DNA from: Mucilaginibacter sp.
GTDB lineage: Bacteria > Bacteroidota > Bacteroidia > Sphingobacteriales > Sphingobacteriaceae
Reading direction: 5' to 3'
Length of the DNA: 18,628 bases
Assembly (NCBI GenBank): GCA_019235595.1
Contig: JAFAKI010000105.1
Location: 1 to 18,628 of the forward strand
Numbering within the stretch: the first letter of the stretch is position 1; every line of letters starts with the position of its first letter. The notes beneath the pieces were generated by a model. That model saw only the letters and a program-made list of their open reading frames with translations. It did not search any database and had not been told where the DNA came from. The position numbers and the translations under genes are program-made. This document shows positions 1-7,438 of the stretch, in pieces.

Positions 1-138
1 GAAACCGAGCAGCGTATAAAAGAAGAAACCAAAGCGACCATACGCTGCATTCCGTTGAATAACAAACTTGAATCAGGTAAGTGTATCCTGACCGGCAGGC
101 CATCTACACAAAGGGTGTTGTTTGCAAGGGCTTACTAA
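1..138 (+). CDS. proS: Prolyl-tRNA synthetase, C-terminal end (partial)
   Basis: The first 46 codons of the window are open from base 1 to the TAA at 136-138. They encode a tail beginning ETEQRIKEETKATIRCIP and ending in RPSTQRVLFARAY. I recognise this as the C-terminal end of the short, eukaryote/archaea-like class II prolyl-tRNA synthetase found in Bacteroidota, which charges tRNA-Pro in the cytoplasm. In that family the extreme C-terminus carries this conserved KCILTG.PSTQRVLFAR.Y block. The rest of the gene lies upstream of the window, so length and active site cannot be judged. No terminator with a T-tract follows; the repeat-rich leader of the next gene begins 11 bases later. Confidence 0.85.
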   Translation, partial: ETEQRIKEETKATIRCIPLNNKLESGKCILTGRPSTQRVLFARAY

Positions 139-146
139 AGGAGCAT

Positions 147-220
147 ATGGTTCATGGTTGATAGTTCATAGCAATGATCGGTTAACCATGAACTATGATC
201 TATGAACCATGAACTACAAA
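147..220 (+). repeat. Heptamer repeats forming a hairpin over the start of the PLP-enzyme gene
   Basis: Four tandem heptamers lie at 186-213 (CCATGAA, CTATGAT, CTATGAA, CCATGAA). Three heptamers of the opposite sense lie at 151-171 (TTCATGG, TTGATAG, TTCATAG). The segments 150-171 and 193-214 are reverse complements over 22 nt with two mismatches, so the transcript can fold into a long hairpin with a 21-nt loop. Its right arm contains the ATG at 209. Function is unknown; it could act as a terminator after proS or as a translational switch. Confidence 0.7.
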
Positions 221-1363
221 AAAATGAAATTCGCAACTAAAGCTATACATGCAGGGCAGGAGCCCGATCCAACCACCGGGGCTATCATGACCCCGATCTA
301 CCAAACCTCTACTTACTGGCAGAAAGCGCCGGGGGACAATAAGGGTTACGAATATTCTCGCGGTACAAACCCTACACGAAGGGCTTTGGAAGATTGTTTG
401 GCGGCATTAGAGAATGCCAAATATGGGTTAGCATTTTCAAGCGGTATGGGTGCTACAGATGCAGTAATGAAACTATTGAAACCAGGTGATGAGGTGATTA
501 CCGGCAATGATTTGTATGGGGGCTCTTACCGGATGTTCACCAAGATATTTGCCAATTACGGCATCAAGTTTCATTTTCTTGATCTCTCCAAACCGGAGAT
601 CATCAATGATTATGTGAACGAAAATACCAAGCTGGTTTGGATCGAAACCCCGAGCAATCCAACCATGCAAGTAATTGATATAGAGAAAGTAGCTGCGATT
701 ACTAAAACAAAAGGTTTAATGCTGGTGGTGGACAATACTTTCGCTTCACCCTATCTGCAAAACCCAATCGATATGGGCGCAACCATCGTGATGCATTCAG
801 TTACTAAATATATTGGCGGCCACAGTGATGTGGTGATGGGAGCCTTGATGATGAATGATGAGGACTTGTACAAAAGGCTTTGGTTCGTCTACAATGCTTG
901 CGGCGCTACACCAGGACCGATGGATAGTTTCCTTGTGCTGCGTGGTATAAAAACCCTCCACCTGCGTATGAGGGCGCATTGCGAAAACGGTCGCAAAGTA
1001 GCTGAGTTCTTAAAAACGCATCCACGAGTAGATAAGATATACTGGCCAGGCTTCACTGATCACCCTAATCATGATATTGCGAAAAAACAAATGCGTGATT
1101 TCGGTGGTATGATTTCTATCACCCTAAAAGGTGCTGACTTGAAGGAAACATTCAGAGTAGCTTCATCATTTAAAGTGTTTTCATTAGCGGAATCGTTAGG
1201 TGGTGTAGAATCACTGATCAACCACCCGGTAACGATGACGCATGCTTCAATACCGAAAGAAGAACGTGAAAAAGCTGGGGTTGTGGACAACTTACTGCGA
1301 CTGAGTGTAGGAGTAGAGGACATTGACGATCTCATAGATGATTTAAAGCAGGCGCTTTCTTAA
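209..1363 (+). CDS. Cystathionine gamma-synthase/lyase family PLP enzyme
   Basis: This 384-aa cytoplasmic enzyme belongs to the Cys/Met-metabolism PLP family (fold type I). The full-length signature is visible: the N-terminal IHAGQEPDPTTGAIMTPIYQTST block, YEYSRGTNPTR, SSGMGATDAV for phosphate binding, DNTFASP, and the Schiff-base lysine K200 in HSVTKYIGGHSD. The C-terminal SLGGVESLINHP and LRLSVGVED blocks are also present. Family members make or cleave cystathionine during methionine or cysteine synthesis; sequence reading alone does not separate the synthase (metB) from the lyase (mccB), so no symbol is given. The ATG at 209 lies in the heptamer repeat. The ATG at 224, five codons in and preceded by an A-rich stretch, is an equally good start and gives MKFATKAIHAG, the usual family N-terminus. 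Confidence 0.9.
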   Translation: MNYKKMKFATKAIHAGQEPDPTTGAIMTPIYQTSTYWQKAPGDNKGYEYSRGTNPTRRALEDCLAALENAKYGLAFSSGMGATDAVMKLLKPGDEVITGNDLYGGSYRMFTKIFANYGIKFHFLDLSKPEIINDYVNENTKLVWIETPSNPTMQVIDIEKVAAITKTKGLMLVVDNTFASPYLQNPIDMGATIVMHSVTKYIGGHSDVVMGALMMNDEDLYKRLWFVYNACGATPGPMDSFLVLRGIKTLHLRMRAHCENGRKVAEFLKTHPRVDKIYWPGFTDHPNHDIAKKQMRDFGGMISITLKGADLKETFRVASSFKVFSLAESLGGVESLINHPVTMTHASIPKEEREKAGVVDNLLRLSVGVEDIDDLIDDLKQALS

Positions 1364-1366
1364 TTT

Positions 1367-1434
1367 GTGGCGGTGCTAGTTGCAGTAGCAGCTTTTGAAA
1401 CATAATTGACTGCTACTGCAACTACCACCGCTAC
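1367..1434. terminator. Long hairpin between the PLP-enzyme gene and the DUF2400 gene
   Basis: Segments 1367-1391 and 1410-1434 are reverse complements over 25 nt with two mismatches, around an 18-nt loop (1392-1409). The arms start three bases after the stop of the upstream gene and finish ten bases before the likely ATG at 1445. No T-run follows, so this could equally be a stability or translation-control element rather than an intrinsic terminator. Confidence 0.6.
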
Positions 1435-1444
1435 TAAATATTAT

Positions 1445-2272
1445 ATGATTGAAAATCTCAAAGCTTTTCTTGACAGTAAGGTAGCACAATACAACCGCCC
1501 GGATTTTATAAAAAACGACCCGGTTTCTATTCCCCATTTGTTTGCCCGCAAACAGGATATCGAGATCATGGGCTTTTGGGCAGCTACTTTAGCCTGGGGA
1601 CAGCGCGTTACGATCATCAATAAATGCAAAGAGCTGAATAGTTTAATGGACGGAGCTCCTTATGATTTTGTCATCAACCATGAGGAGCCCGATCTGAAAA
1701 AGCTGCTCCATTTTAAGCATCGTACGTTTAATGATGTAGATACGCTTTATTTTATCTCATTTTTTAGGCATCATTATTCACATTTCGACTCATTGGAAGA
1801 TGCATTTATACCTTCCCAAAAAAAGGAGGGTGTCATGCTGAGGCACTCGAAGCATGCGCACAAAGGCCATAACACGGATGTTAGTAGCGAACCTGTCGAA
1901 AACTATCTCAATTATTTCAGAAGCTACTTTTTCTCATTGCCCGATTACCCGCATCGTACCAAAAAGCATGTATCGTCACCCTCTCAAAAATCTACCTGCA
2001 AGCGCTTAAATATGTTTCTGCGCTGGATGGTGCGTAAGGATAACTGCGGGGTTGATTTTGGTATCTGGAGCAAGATCAAACCTTCTGATTTGATTATGCC
2101 GTGTGATCTGCATGTGGATAGGGTAGCAAGAAAATTGAAACTCATCGATCGCAAACAAACTGACTGGCAAACGGCTATTGAATTAACCGGGCGCCTGCGC
2201 GAGTTTGATCCGCAAGACCCGGTTAAATATGATTTTGCACTCTTCGGCTTAGGTATCGAAGAAAAGTTTTAA
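1445..2272 (+). CDS. TIGR02757 (DUF2400) family protein with an internal insertion
   Basis: This 275-aa protein resembles the TIGR02757/DUF2400 family common in Bacteroidota; its reaction is not established. Recognisable pieces are the N-terminal YNRPDFIKNDPVSIPH segment, the IMGFWAATLAWGQR block, the C-terminal MPCDLHVDRVARKL helix and DPQDPVKYDFALFGLG. The last two resemble the helix-hairpin-helix DNA-glycosylase arrangement, but that is an inference. The reading frame is also open back to a TTG at 1406, but that start lies in the preceding hairpin and adds a low-complexity MTATATTTAT stretch, so I use ATG 1445. Residues about 122-155 (near bases 1811-1910) look like an extra in-frame insertion carrying a REP-like palindrome. 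The gene converges on the DUF2278 gene with 8 bases between stops. Confidence 0.75.
   Translation: MIENLKAFLDSKVAQYNRPDFIKNDPVSIPHLFARKQDIEIMGFWAATLAWGQRVTIINKCKELNSLMDGAPYDFVINHEEPDLKKLLHFKHRTFNDVDTLYFISFFRHHYSHFDSLEDAFIPSQKKEGVMLRHSKHAHKGHNTDVSSEPVENYLNYFRSYFFSLPDYPHRTKKHVSSPSQKSTCKRLNMFLRWMVRKDNCGVDFGIWSKIKPSDLIMPCDLHVDRVARKLKLIDRKQTDWQTAIELTGRLREFDPQDPVKYDFALFGLGIEEKF
1831..1860. repeat. REP-like palindrome inside the DUF2400 coding frame
   Basis: CATGCT at 1834-1839 and AGCATG at 1851-1856 are perfect inverse complements around GAGGCACTCGA. The element TGTCATGCTGAGGCACTCGA, followed by AGCATG, matches from memory an abundant intergenic repeat of Sphingobacteriaceae of the type GTCATGCTGAG..CGAAGCAT. 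Here it is translated as part of the gene (VMLRHSKHA). Confidence 0.55.
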
Positions 2273-2280
2273 GCTACAGC

Positions 2281-3009
2281 CTATTGTTGTTCTTCGTTTA
2301 CATTGCCGTTATCATCGGTATCCAGGGTTTGGTTCTGGAAGCGGAAAAACGAAGCCACCCATTTATCAGCATTCTTAAAGTGAATAAATAAAGCGCCATC
2401 CTGCCAGGTACCATTGTATTTTGTTTCCATCCCGGTGTCACCCTGATTCATGTGAATGTCGTGTATTCCCAATGATGGATCGGGATTAAAATAATGACGG
2501 TTATCCGGATGCGCGCCCGGAGCATTATCGTCCCAGCCCGATCCGAATGCAAATACTTCGGCATTCTCATTGTTTTTTGCCTGTTGTATCCACGGATCAA
2601 TTTTATCATTCAAATCAACATGATCGCCGTTCACATCTTTTGGCGGTACCACATCCATTTCTGCAACCGGGAAAAGTGCGGGTTTATAGCGTTTGTAATC
2701 CAATAACAGTTTTTCATCCATGTTACTTTTTGGAGTAAAACCAACCTGGGTATTTAAAATTGAATTGATCACCGGATGATCATAATCGGTGTCCTGGTAA
2801 AACATTACCATTCTGTCTGTTTCCAGCGGCTGGTTATTTTGCCCATGGCGGAACTGCTGACCTGATCCCGCGAGTTGGGAATAAACATCAACTGCAATAC
2901 GATACAAGGTTCCGTTTGCATCAATTTCGATCTGATAATGGTCGGTGCCGCTTTGGTAAGGGATGGCGTTGATCACTTTACCTCTTAAAACTCCGTAATT
3001 TACTGGCAT
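2281..3009 (-). CDS. DUF2278 (YukJ-like) family protein
   Basis: This 242-aa protein has the DUF2278/YukJ layout. The N-terminus MPVNYGVLRGKVINAIPYQS is followed by HYQIEIDANGTLYRIAVDVYS, then a central DPWIQQAKNNENAEVFAFGSGW, and the conserved GIHDIHMNQGD motif near residue 185. The C-terminal GALFIHFKNADKWVASFFRFQNQTLDTDD matches the family ending in a W..FF.FQ.Q..DTDD pattern. The biochemical role is unknown. No signal peptide is visible, so it is probably cytoplasmic. The tail NGNVNEEQQ is acidic and short. It starts with ATG at 3009 and lies alone between a convergent neighbour and a 185-base gap. The family call is firm, the function is not. Confidence 0.8.
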   Translation of the reverse strand: MPVNYGVLRGKVINAIPYQSGTDHYQIEIDANGTLYRIAVDVYSQLAGSGQQFRHGQNNQPLETDRMVMFYQDTDYDHPVINSILNTQVGFTPKSNMDEKLLLDYKRYKPALFPVAEMDVVPPKDVNGDHVDLNDKIDPWIQQAKNNENAEVFAFGSGWDDNAPGAHPDNRHYFNPDPSLGIHDIHMNQGDTGMETKYNGTWQDGALFIHFKNADKWVASFFRFQNQTLDTDDNGNVNEEQQ

Positions 3010-3194
3010 AGTGCAATGATTTTAAGGTTTTCTGATAAGTGAAATTAGTGACAATCGCAAAAGCCATTTTTAATTTAATAATACCAAATGGTTACTTTTA
3101 ACCGAAGGGGTTAATCACAGCCAGACAAATTGAAAGCTTGTTTTGACGGTATTAACAATGTTATTTCAGGCAGAGCCGGAGAAATGCCTGCAAA

Positions 3195-3599
3195 TTATCG
3201 TTCGTATGCGATTGATTTCGGGCGGCTTTCCAGTGCCTTCTGATACCCATAATCGATGTAAGTTAATTCACTGTCGCTAACTTTGCGCCCTTTGAGTTCT
3301 TCGTATAAAGAAATAATATCAGCTTTATTTTTAATGCCGGTGACAGTTAACTGATAGGACCACTTAATGAGAGCCGCGTCTTCTTTGGAAACATAAAAAT
3401 CATGTTCAATTCGCTCGCCATCAAGTTCGTGACCCTTGATGGGTGTCCAGTAATCTAATTTCCCATTTTTCTTTGATGCTTTTATAAGCTCAGCCCTGGT
3501 CTGGGGCGTTAAGGTGACGGAAGTATCTTTTAATTTGCTATTTTGTGCAAAAGCACCGGTAGAAAATAGTAACAGCGTGCTCAGAACAAGAAATCTCAT
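3195..3599 (-). CDS. Small exported protein of unknown function
   Basis: This 134-aa product begins MRFLVLSTLLLFSTGAFAQ, a typical Sec signal peptide with predicted cleavage after AFA. The mature part is hydrophilic (QNSKLKDTSVTLTPQTRAELIKASKKNGKL...) and I cannot assign it to a family. The frame stays open a further 86 codons upstream, to 3857, but that extension runs through the divergent gene on the plus strand and would bury the signal peptide, so I take the ATG at 3599. The start is separated from the divergent gene at 3680 by an 80-base AT-rich region that must carry both promoters. It is probably periplasmic or envelope-associated. Confidence 0.7.
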   Translation of the reverse strand: MRFLVLSTLLLFSTGAFAQNSKLKDTSVTLTPQTRAELIKASKKNGKLDYWTPIKGHELDGERIEHDFYVSKEDAALIKWSYQLTVTGIKNKADIISLYEELKGRKVSDSELTYIDYGYQKALESRPKSIAYER

Positions 3600-3679
3600 A
3601 GGATAAGGTTTAAATACAAAGCAATTATAAAAAACTTTAATTAAATATTTAGTTAATGTTTGAAGAATAACGAATTTAT

Positions 3680-4051
3680 ATGGAAGATTATTATAGCGAT
3701 CAATACCGTGACCTGGATGATTTCCTAAACGGCAAGTCGGAACATTGCTTAATTCTTTTTCATCATTTTGTAAATGAGTTTCAAAAAGTCGGACCGGTAA
3801 CTTTGCATCCTGCAAAGACCATGATCGGTATAGCCAACTCGCATAAAAGAATAGCATATATTACTCAACTAGGGAAAAACTTCGTTCATGTTGTCTTTCC
3901 GTTAAGAGAACGTTACGAAGACAATTTTTGTTTTCAAAAAATTGCGCAAGTGCCCGGTGATACGCAGTTTAATCATCATTTTAGGATGCTGCATCAGGAG
4001 GACGTGAATGAAGAAGTGCTGAAATTTATGCGATTAGCTTATAATAGCTAG
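3680..4051 (+). CDS. Small protein, DUF5655-like
   Basis: This 123-aa soluble protein has no signal peptide or membrane helix. The order DFLNGKSEHCLILFHHFVNEFQKVGPVTLHPAKTMIGIANSHKRIAYITQLG...HVVFPLRE resembles the DUF5655 domain, in which a conserved HP.KT.I..... stretch precedes a short beta strand; this is a weak recognition from memory. The function of that domain is not known. It is divergent from the small exported protein and convergent with the nucleoid-associated protein gene, with 39 bases between the two stop codons. The ATG at 3680 is the only plausible start. A cysteine and several histidines (HH at 43-44 and 97-98) are present but make no recognisable metal motif. Confidence 0.55.
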   Translation: MEDYYSDQYRDLDDFLNGKSEHCLILFHHFVNEFQKVGPVTLHPAKTMIGIANSHKRIAYITQLGKNFVHVVFPLRERYEDNFCFQKIAQVPGDTQFNHHFRMLHQEDVNEEVLKFMRLAYNS

Positions 4052-4090
4052 TTATATCGGTGGAATCAACCCCCGAATTGGCTCAATCTT

Positions 4091-5149
4091 TTATTGTTCT
4101 TCTCTGAAATAAACTTTATAAAAGTTCATCGATTTGCCATCGTCAAAACCCTTTTCAATCAGCTCTCTGTCCCCGTGGATATAGATATGGAAGTTTTTAT
4201 CCAGCTTTAATACGCTTTTGTATACCCGTTGCTGCTTTTTTACCGCATTTCCTGATATCTCAAAAACATCGGCTATAGGCATTTCGTATTCCTGCTCATA
4301 TTGATTTTTATAGTTTTTAAACGATTCTATGGCTTGCGGATTGCCTAATACTTCGCCGGCAAATTCGTCCATATCAAAGGTGTCTTTTTCCTTAAAGTAC
4401 TTCATGGATTTATTGAGCAGGTCGATCTTGTCGGCTTTGCTCAACTCAAACTCATCATCCAGTTTTTGAGTGACAAAGTTTTTATAGATACCTAAAGTGT
4501 TGCTGGTTTGGTTAAAACTATCGTTACGAATTTTTAATTGAAGGAAATTGTCCTTCCAGTAAGCAGCCGTGTCCTGACCGCGATTGGTATGGTCCACCAC
4601 AACTACTTTGTAACCGTTTTCTTTTTCGATATTGAAGATGAGCGCTCCTTTGTCCAGTTTGTTGATATTAATTGCATTCTCCTCATAATCCATTCCAAAA
4701 CCGCCTTGCTCGGCGTAAACTTTCAGGTAGGTTTCCTTATTCTCTGATTTAAAAATACCGACAGCTTCCAGCAGATTACCTTCTATTTGCACGTTTTTAA
4801 AGTGTGCCACATACAATTCACCAGGTTTGATGTTGGGGTGATTGGATGCATTGTATAAATGCTTTGCAATCTGCTCGGATAACTCATGAAATTGGCTATT
4901 ATCCTCAAAAATCCCTGTAACATAATGATGAACCTCGTTCAGATCCAGATCGCCGCCGCTATGCATCAGGTGGTAAACTTCATTCGCTTTTTCAAATGGC
5001 CGCAGAAAATATTGCATCAATAATTGCGGAATCACCTCGTCTTTAAATGAAAGTGGCTGTTCCGAAAGTGCGTACATTTCATTCTGCGCCTGGTTGCCGA
5101 TGTGATGAACGGATACGGTTTCAAGCGAAGCTTCAAAAAAAGTTACCAT
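4091..5149 (-). CDS. Nucleoid-associated protein, NdpA/YejK-like
   Basis: This 352-aa protein fits the NA37/YejK (NdpA) family of nucleoid-associated proteins, which bind the chromosome in the cytoplasm. Supporting blocks are the N-terminal SLETVSVHHIGNQAQNE (the I..HRVGN region of the family), the central ELYVAHFKNVQIEGNLLEAVGIFKSENKETYLKV, then GALIFNIEKENGYKVVVVDHTN, and the C-terminal lysine-rich part. Family members are usually about 335 aa, so the length fits. The frame extends seven codons upstream to a TTG, but the ATG at 5149 giving MVTFFEASLETV is the better start. It lies 28 bases downstream of a small gene on the same strand, probably in one transcript. Its exact function in Bacteroidota is unproven. 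Confidence 0.75.
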   Translation of the reverse strand: MVTFFEASLETVSVHHIGNQAQNEMYALSEQPLSFKDEVIPQLLMQYFLRPFEKANEVYHLMHSGGDLDLNEVHHYVTGIFEDNSQFHELSEQIAKHLYNASNHPNIKPGELYVAHFKNVQIEGNLLEAVGIFKSENKETYLKVYAEQGGFGMDYEENAININKLDKGALIFNIEKENGYKVVVVDHTNRGQDTAAYWKDNFLQLKIRNDSFNQTSNTLGIYKNFVTQKLDDEFELSKADKIDLLNKSMKYFKEKDTFDMDEFAGEVLGNPQAIESFKNYKNQYEQEYEMPIADVFEISGNAVKKQQRVYKSVLKLDKNFHIYIHGDRELIEKGFDDGKSMNFYKVYFREEQ

Positions 5150-5177
5150 AATGATGCGAAAGTAAAACAAATATTGC

Positions 5178-5543
5178 TCAGAGCGGAGCTTTTTCTGTCA
5201 GGTTGCCAATGCGCGGGTCGCCATGCGAGATCAGTTCACAAACTTTAATAGTGGCCTCTTCAAAGCCGTTCGTATCGCCCTGAATTAACAACCAGTTGCC
5301 CCGTCGTTCGTTTCCGGCAAGGAAAAAAGGGCCAAGTTCAGGTACGTCTTTTTGAAGGCTTTCATGATGCGATGTATTGGTTGCTACCCACACACCATTA
5401 AATTCGGGCTGATTACGCCTGTTACGAAGTATCATCAGGATTTTACGTCTCCAATATATATAATGCATGCCAAACATTTTCCGTATTGTTATATCGGAAG
5501 GCAAATAATCGAACACAAACTCGTAAGGGACTGAATTGATCAT
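5178..5543 (-). CDS. Small conserved protein, possibly TfoX-N-like
   Basis: This 121-aa soluble protein contains FDYLPSDITIRKMFGMHYIYWRRKILMILRNR near its start. The RKMFG...Y...KI.MIL pattern resembles the N-terminal domain of TfoX-like proteins, whose role outside natural competence is unclear. The rest (WVATNTSHHESLQKDVPELGPFFLAG) is not familiar to me. The ATG at 5543 is the first and the likely start. The gene lies just ahead of the NdpA-like gene on the same strand with a 28-base gap, so the two are probably co-transcribed. It is divergent from mnmE, with a 116-base gap containing the mnmE heptamer repeats. Confidence 0.55.
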   Translation of the reverse strand: MINSVPYEFVFDYLPSDITIRKMFGMHYIYWRRKILMILRNRRNQPEFNGVWVATNTSHHESLQKDVPELGPFFLAGNERRGNWLLIQGDTNGFEEATIKVCELISHGDPRIGNLTEKAPL

Positions 5544-5623
5544 TGATTCAAAATTACAGTTTAATATTTTACACTCACTGAATAAAAATCATGCGGTAAA
5601 TTGCGATTTTTGCAAACTTAATA

Positions 5624-5665
5624 GGTCACGGTCAAAAAATGACCAATGACTAATGACTAATGACA
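5624..5665 (+). repeat. Heptamer repeats at the mnmE start codon
   Basis: Four tandem heptamers occupy 5638-5665 (AATGACC, AATGACT, AATGACT, AATGACA). The last contains the mnmE ATG at 5660. The ATGs at 5639, 5646 and 5653 all run into early stop codons within a few codons, so only 5660 opens the gene. Just upstream, GGTCACGGTCA (5624-5634) is an imperfect inverse complement, and GGTCA/TGACC at 5630-5644 frame an A5 loop. The layout copies that at 147-220. Confidence 0.7.
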
Positions 5666-7030
5666 AGCATTAAAGAAGAAACCATAGTCGCCCTTGCAAC
5701 GCCAAACGGAGTAGGAGCTATTGCAGTGATAAGACTGTCCGGTCCGGATGCGATCATAATTGCGAATAGTGTTTTTAAAGGCAAAGACTTGACCAAACAA
5801 GATTCACATACCATTCATTTCGGACAGATAATGGATGGTGACCTGTTATTGGATGAGGTGCTTGTTTCGTTATTTGTTGCTCCGAGGTCATACACACGCG
5901 AGAATGTTGTGGAAATATCCTGTCATGCATCGAACTATATTATTGAGTCGATCATCAAATTGTTGATCAAAAAAGGAGCGCGCTCAGCTAAGCCTGGTGA
6001 GTTTACCTTAAGGGCCTTTCTGAACGGTCAGCTTGACCTTTCGCAGGCAGAAGCCGTAGCCGATTTGATCGCCGCTAATTCAAAAGCGTCCCAGCAGGTG
6101 GCTATGCAGCAATTGCGTGGCGGATTTAGTAATCAGTTGCAGGCCTTGCGCGAACAGTTGGTCAACTTTGCCTCGCTGGTCGAACTGGAACTGGATTTTT
6201 CTGAAGAGGATGTGGAGTTTGCCAACAGAGAGCAACTTAAGCAATTGATCCATAATATCGTTAAGGTTGTTGGGCAACTTATACAATCATTTGAATTAGG
6301 TAATGTGATCAAAAATGGTGTAAATACGGTGATTGCCGGTCGCCCAAATGCGGGGAAATCGACTTTGCTGAATGCCTTGCTGAATGAAGAGCGTGCCATA
6401 GTGAGCCATATCCCAGGTACCACACGCGATACAATCGAAGAAGTATTAAACATCAATGGCATCAATTTCAGGCTGATCGATACCGCTGGTATTCGTGAAG
6501 CAACTGACACTATAGAGCAAATAGGAGTGCAGCGCACAATGGAAAAGATCAGTCAGTCGGCATTGTTGATCTATGTATTTGATGCAGCAGAAATTACGAT
6601 CGAGGAGCTAAACAATGATCTCGAAAATCTGCAAAAGCCGGGTGTGACGATGCTTGTGGTGGCCAATAAGGCAGATTTGCTGAATGAGGAGCAACTATTG
6701 TCACTACCCCATACCCAAAGCGCTATCATCATTTCTGCGAAACAAAAAAGACATATTGATGAACTAAAGCACAAAATATACTCCTCGGCCGTGAAGCACC
6801 AACTAAACGGCGATGAAACGTTAGTGACGAATGTCCGCCATCTGGAAGCATTACAGAAAACTGAATCGGCGTTGATCCGACTACTGGATGGCATCGATAC
6901 GCAGGTAACTTCAGACTTCCTTGCGATGGACATTAAGCAAGCGCTTCACTATCTTGGCGAGATTACGGGAACAGTTACCACAGATGATCTGCTTGATAAT
7001 ATTTTCTCAAAGTTCTGCATTGGCAAATAG
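5660..7030 (+). CDS. mnmE: tRNA modification GTPase MnmE
   Basis: This 456-aa protein is a full-length MnmE (TrmE/ThdF). With MnmG it forms 5-carboxymethylaminomethyl or 5-aminomethyl groups on U34 of tRNAs reading split codon boxes. The N-terminal tetrahydrofolate-binding domain starts ETIVALATPNGVGAIAVIRLSG. The helical domain contains the inserted G domain with GRPNAGKS (227-234), TTRDTIEE, DTAGIRE (274-280) and NKAD (336-339). The C-terminus DDLLDNIFSKFCIGK carries the conserved C-x-G-K cysteine that belongs to the active site. All key residues are present and the length is normal. The start codon sits in the last of four heptamer repeats. Its last 18 bases also form the probable attachment site of the mobile region that follows. 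Confidence 0.96.
   Translation: MTSIKEETIVALATPNGVGAIAVIRLSGPDAIIIANSVFKGKDLTKQDSHTIHFGQIMDGDLLLDEVLVSLFVAPRSYTRENVVEISCHASNYIIESIIKLLIKKGARSAKPGEFTLRAFLNGQLDLSQAEAVADLIAANSKASQQVAMQQLRGGFSNQLQALREQLVNFASLVELELDFSEEDVEFANREQLKQLIHNIVKVVGQLIQSFELGNVIKNGVNTVIAGRPNAGKSTLLNALLNEERAIVSHIPGTTRDTIEEVLNINGINFRLIDTAGIREATDTIEQIGVQRTMEKISQSALLIYVFDAAEITIEELNNDLENLQKPGVTMLVVANKADLLNEEQLLSLPHTQSAIIISAKQKRHIDELKHKIYSSAVKHQLNGDETLVTNVRHLEALQKTESALIRLLDGIDTQVTSDFLAMDIKQALHYLGEITGTVTTDDLLDNIFSKFCIGK
7013..7030 (+). other. Probable integration site (att) in the mnmE 3' end
   Basis: TTCTGCATTGGCAAATAG encodes the conserved FCIGK-stop end of MnmE. As I recall it, the Salmonella genomic island 1 family integrates at the equivalent last 18 bases of trmE/mnmE, differing here mainly at wobble positions. 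Everything to the right up to at least 11030 looks mobile or degraded, with an integrase remnant 409 bases away. No second copy is visible in the window, so the other att end must lie beyond it or be lost. Confidence 0.5.
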
Positions 7031-7438
7031 GCACGCAGAATAACGCATATCAACGATAACTTATGACAAGTAAAATGCTCATTGTTAATAAGTTATGTTT
7101 ATTTCTTTTGTCCATATTCTTGGATATTTGACCCTGTTTTACTGACTTTTGTAACTCAGATGTAACCCAAATCTCTTTTTTACGAGTTGCCGAAAATCGT
7201 AGCGGAAATTAAGTCGCTTAGGTCGCTTATTTTCTCTTAACGATGCGTAACGACTCTTATAGATGAAATTACGGGTTACATCTCGACGAAAACTTAATAA
7301 AATACCAGACCTGAAATCATCCGTGGTAATTCCTCCGGTAATTACACCGCAATGATTATCAGTTGGTTATAAAGGTAAAATTTTGAAGTTAGTCAGCAAA
7401 ATTGGAACATAATAAAAAAGAAATAAAACAAGCCGAAT
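7031..7438. other. Gene-free 408-bp region rich in short repeats (possible integrase arm sites)
   Basis: I see no convincing gene here. It holds several repeat pairs. ATAACTTAT at 7056-7064 is inverse to ATAAGTTAT at 7088-7096. AGATGTAACCC at 7158-7168 is inverse to GGGTTACATCT at 7273-7283. GTCGCTTA is repeated directly at 7213 and 7222. Two tandem 12-mers, GGTAATTCCTCC and GGTAATTACACC, occupy 7325-7348. Such pairs next to an attachment site are what arm-type and excisionase binding sites look like, but this is inference. Confidence 0.45.

Noticed and set aside
1406..1444. TTG start adding 13 residues to the DUF2400 protein
   Set aside because: The extension lies within the right arm of the hairpin and encodes a low-complexity Thr/Ala run; ATG 1445 fits better.
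3600..3857. 86-codon N-terminal extension of the small exported protein
   Set aside because: It overlaps the divergent gene at 3680 and would place the clear signal peptide in the middle of the protein; ATG 3599 is the better start.
7063..7131. 22-aa hydrophobic ORF after mnmE
   Set aside because: It is too short, has no supporting context, and overlaps an inverted repeat; chance is the simpler explanation.
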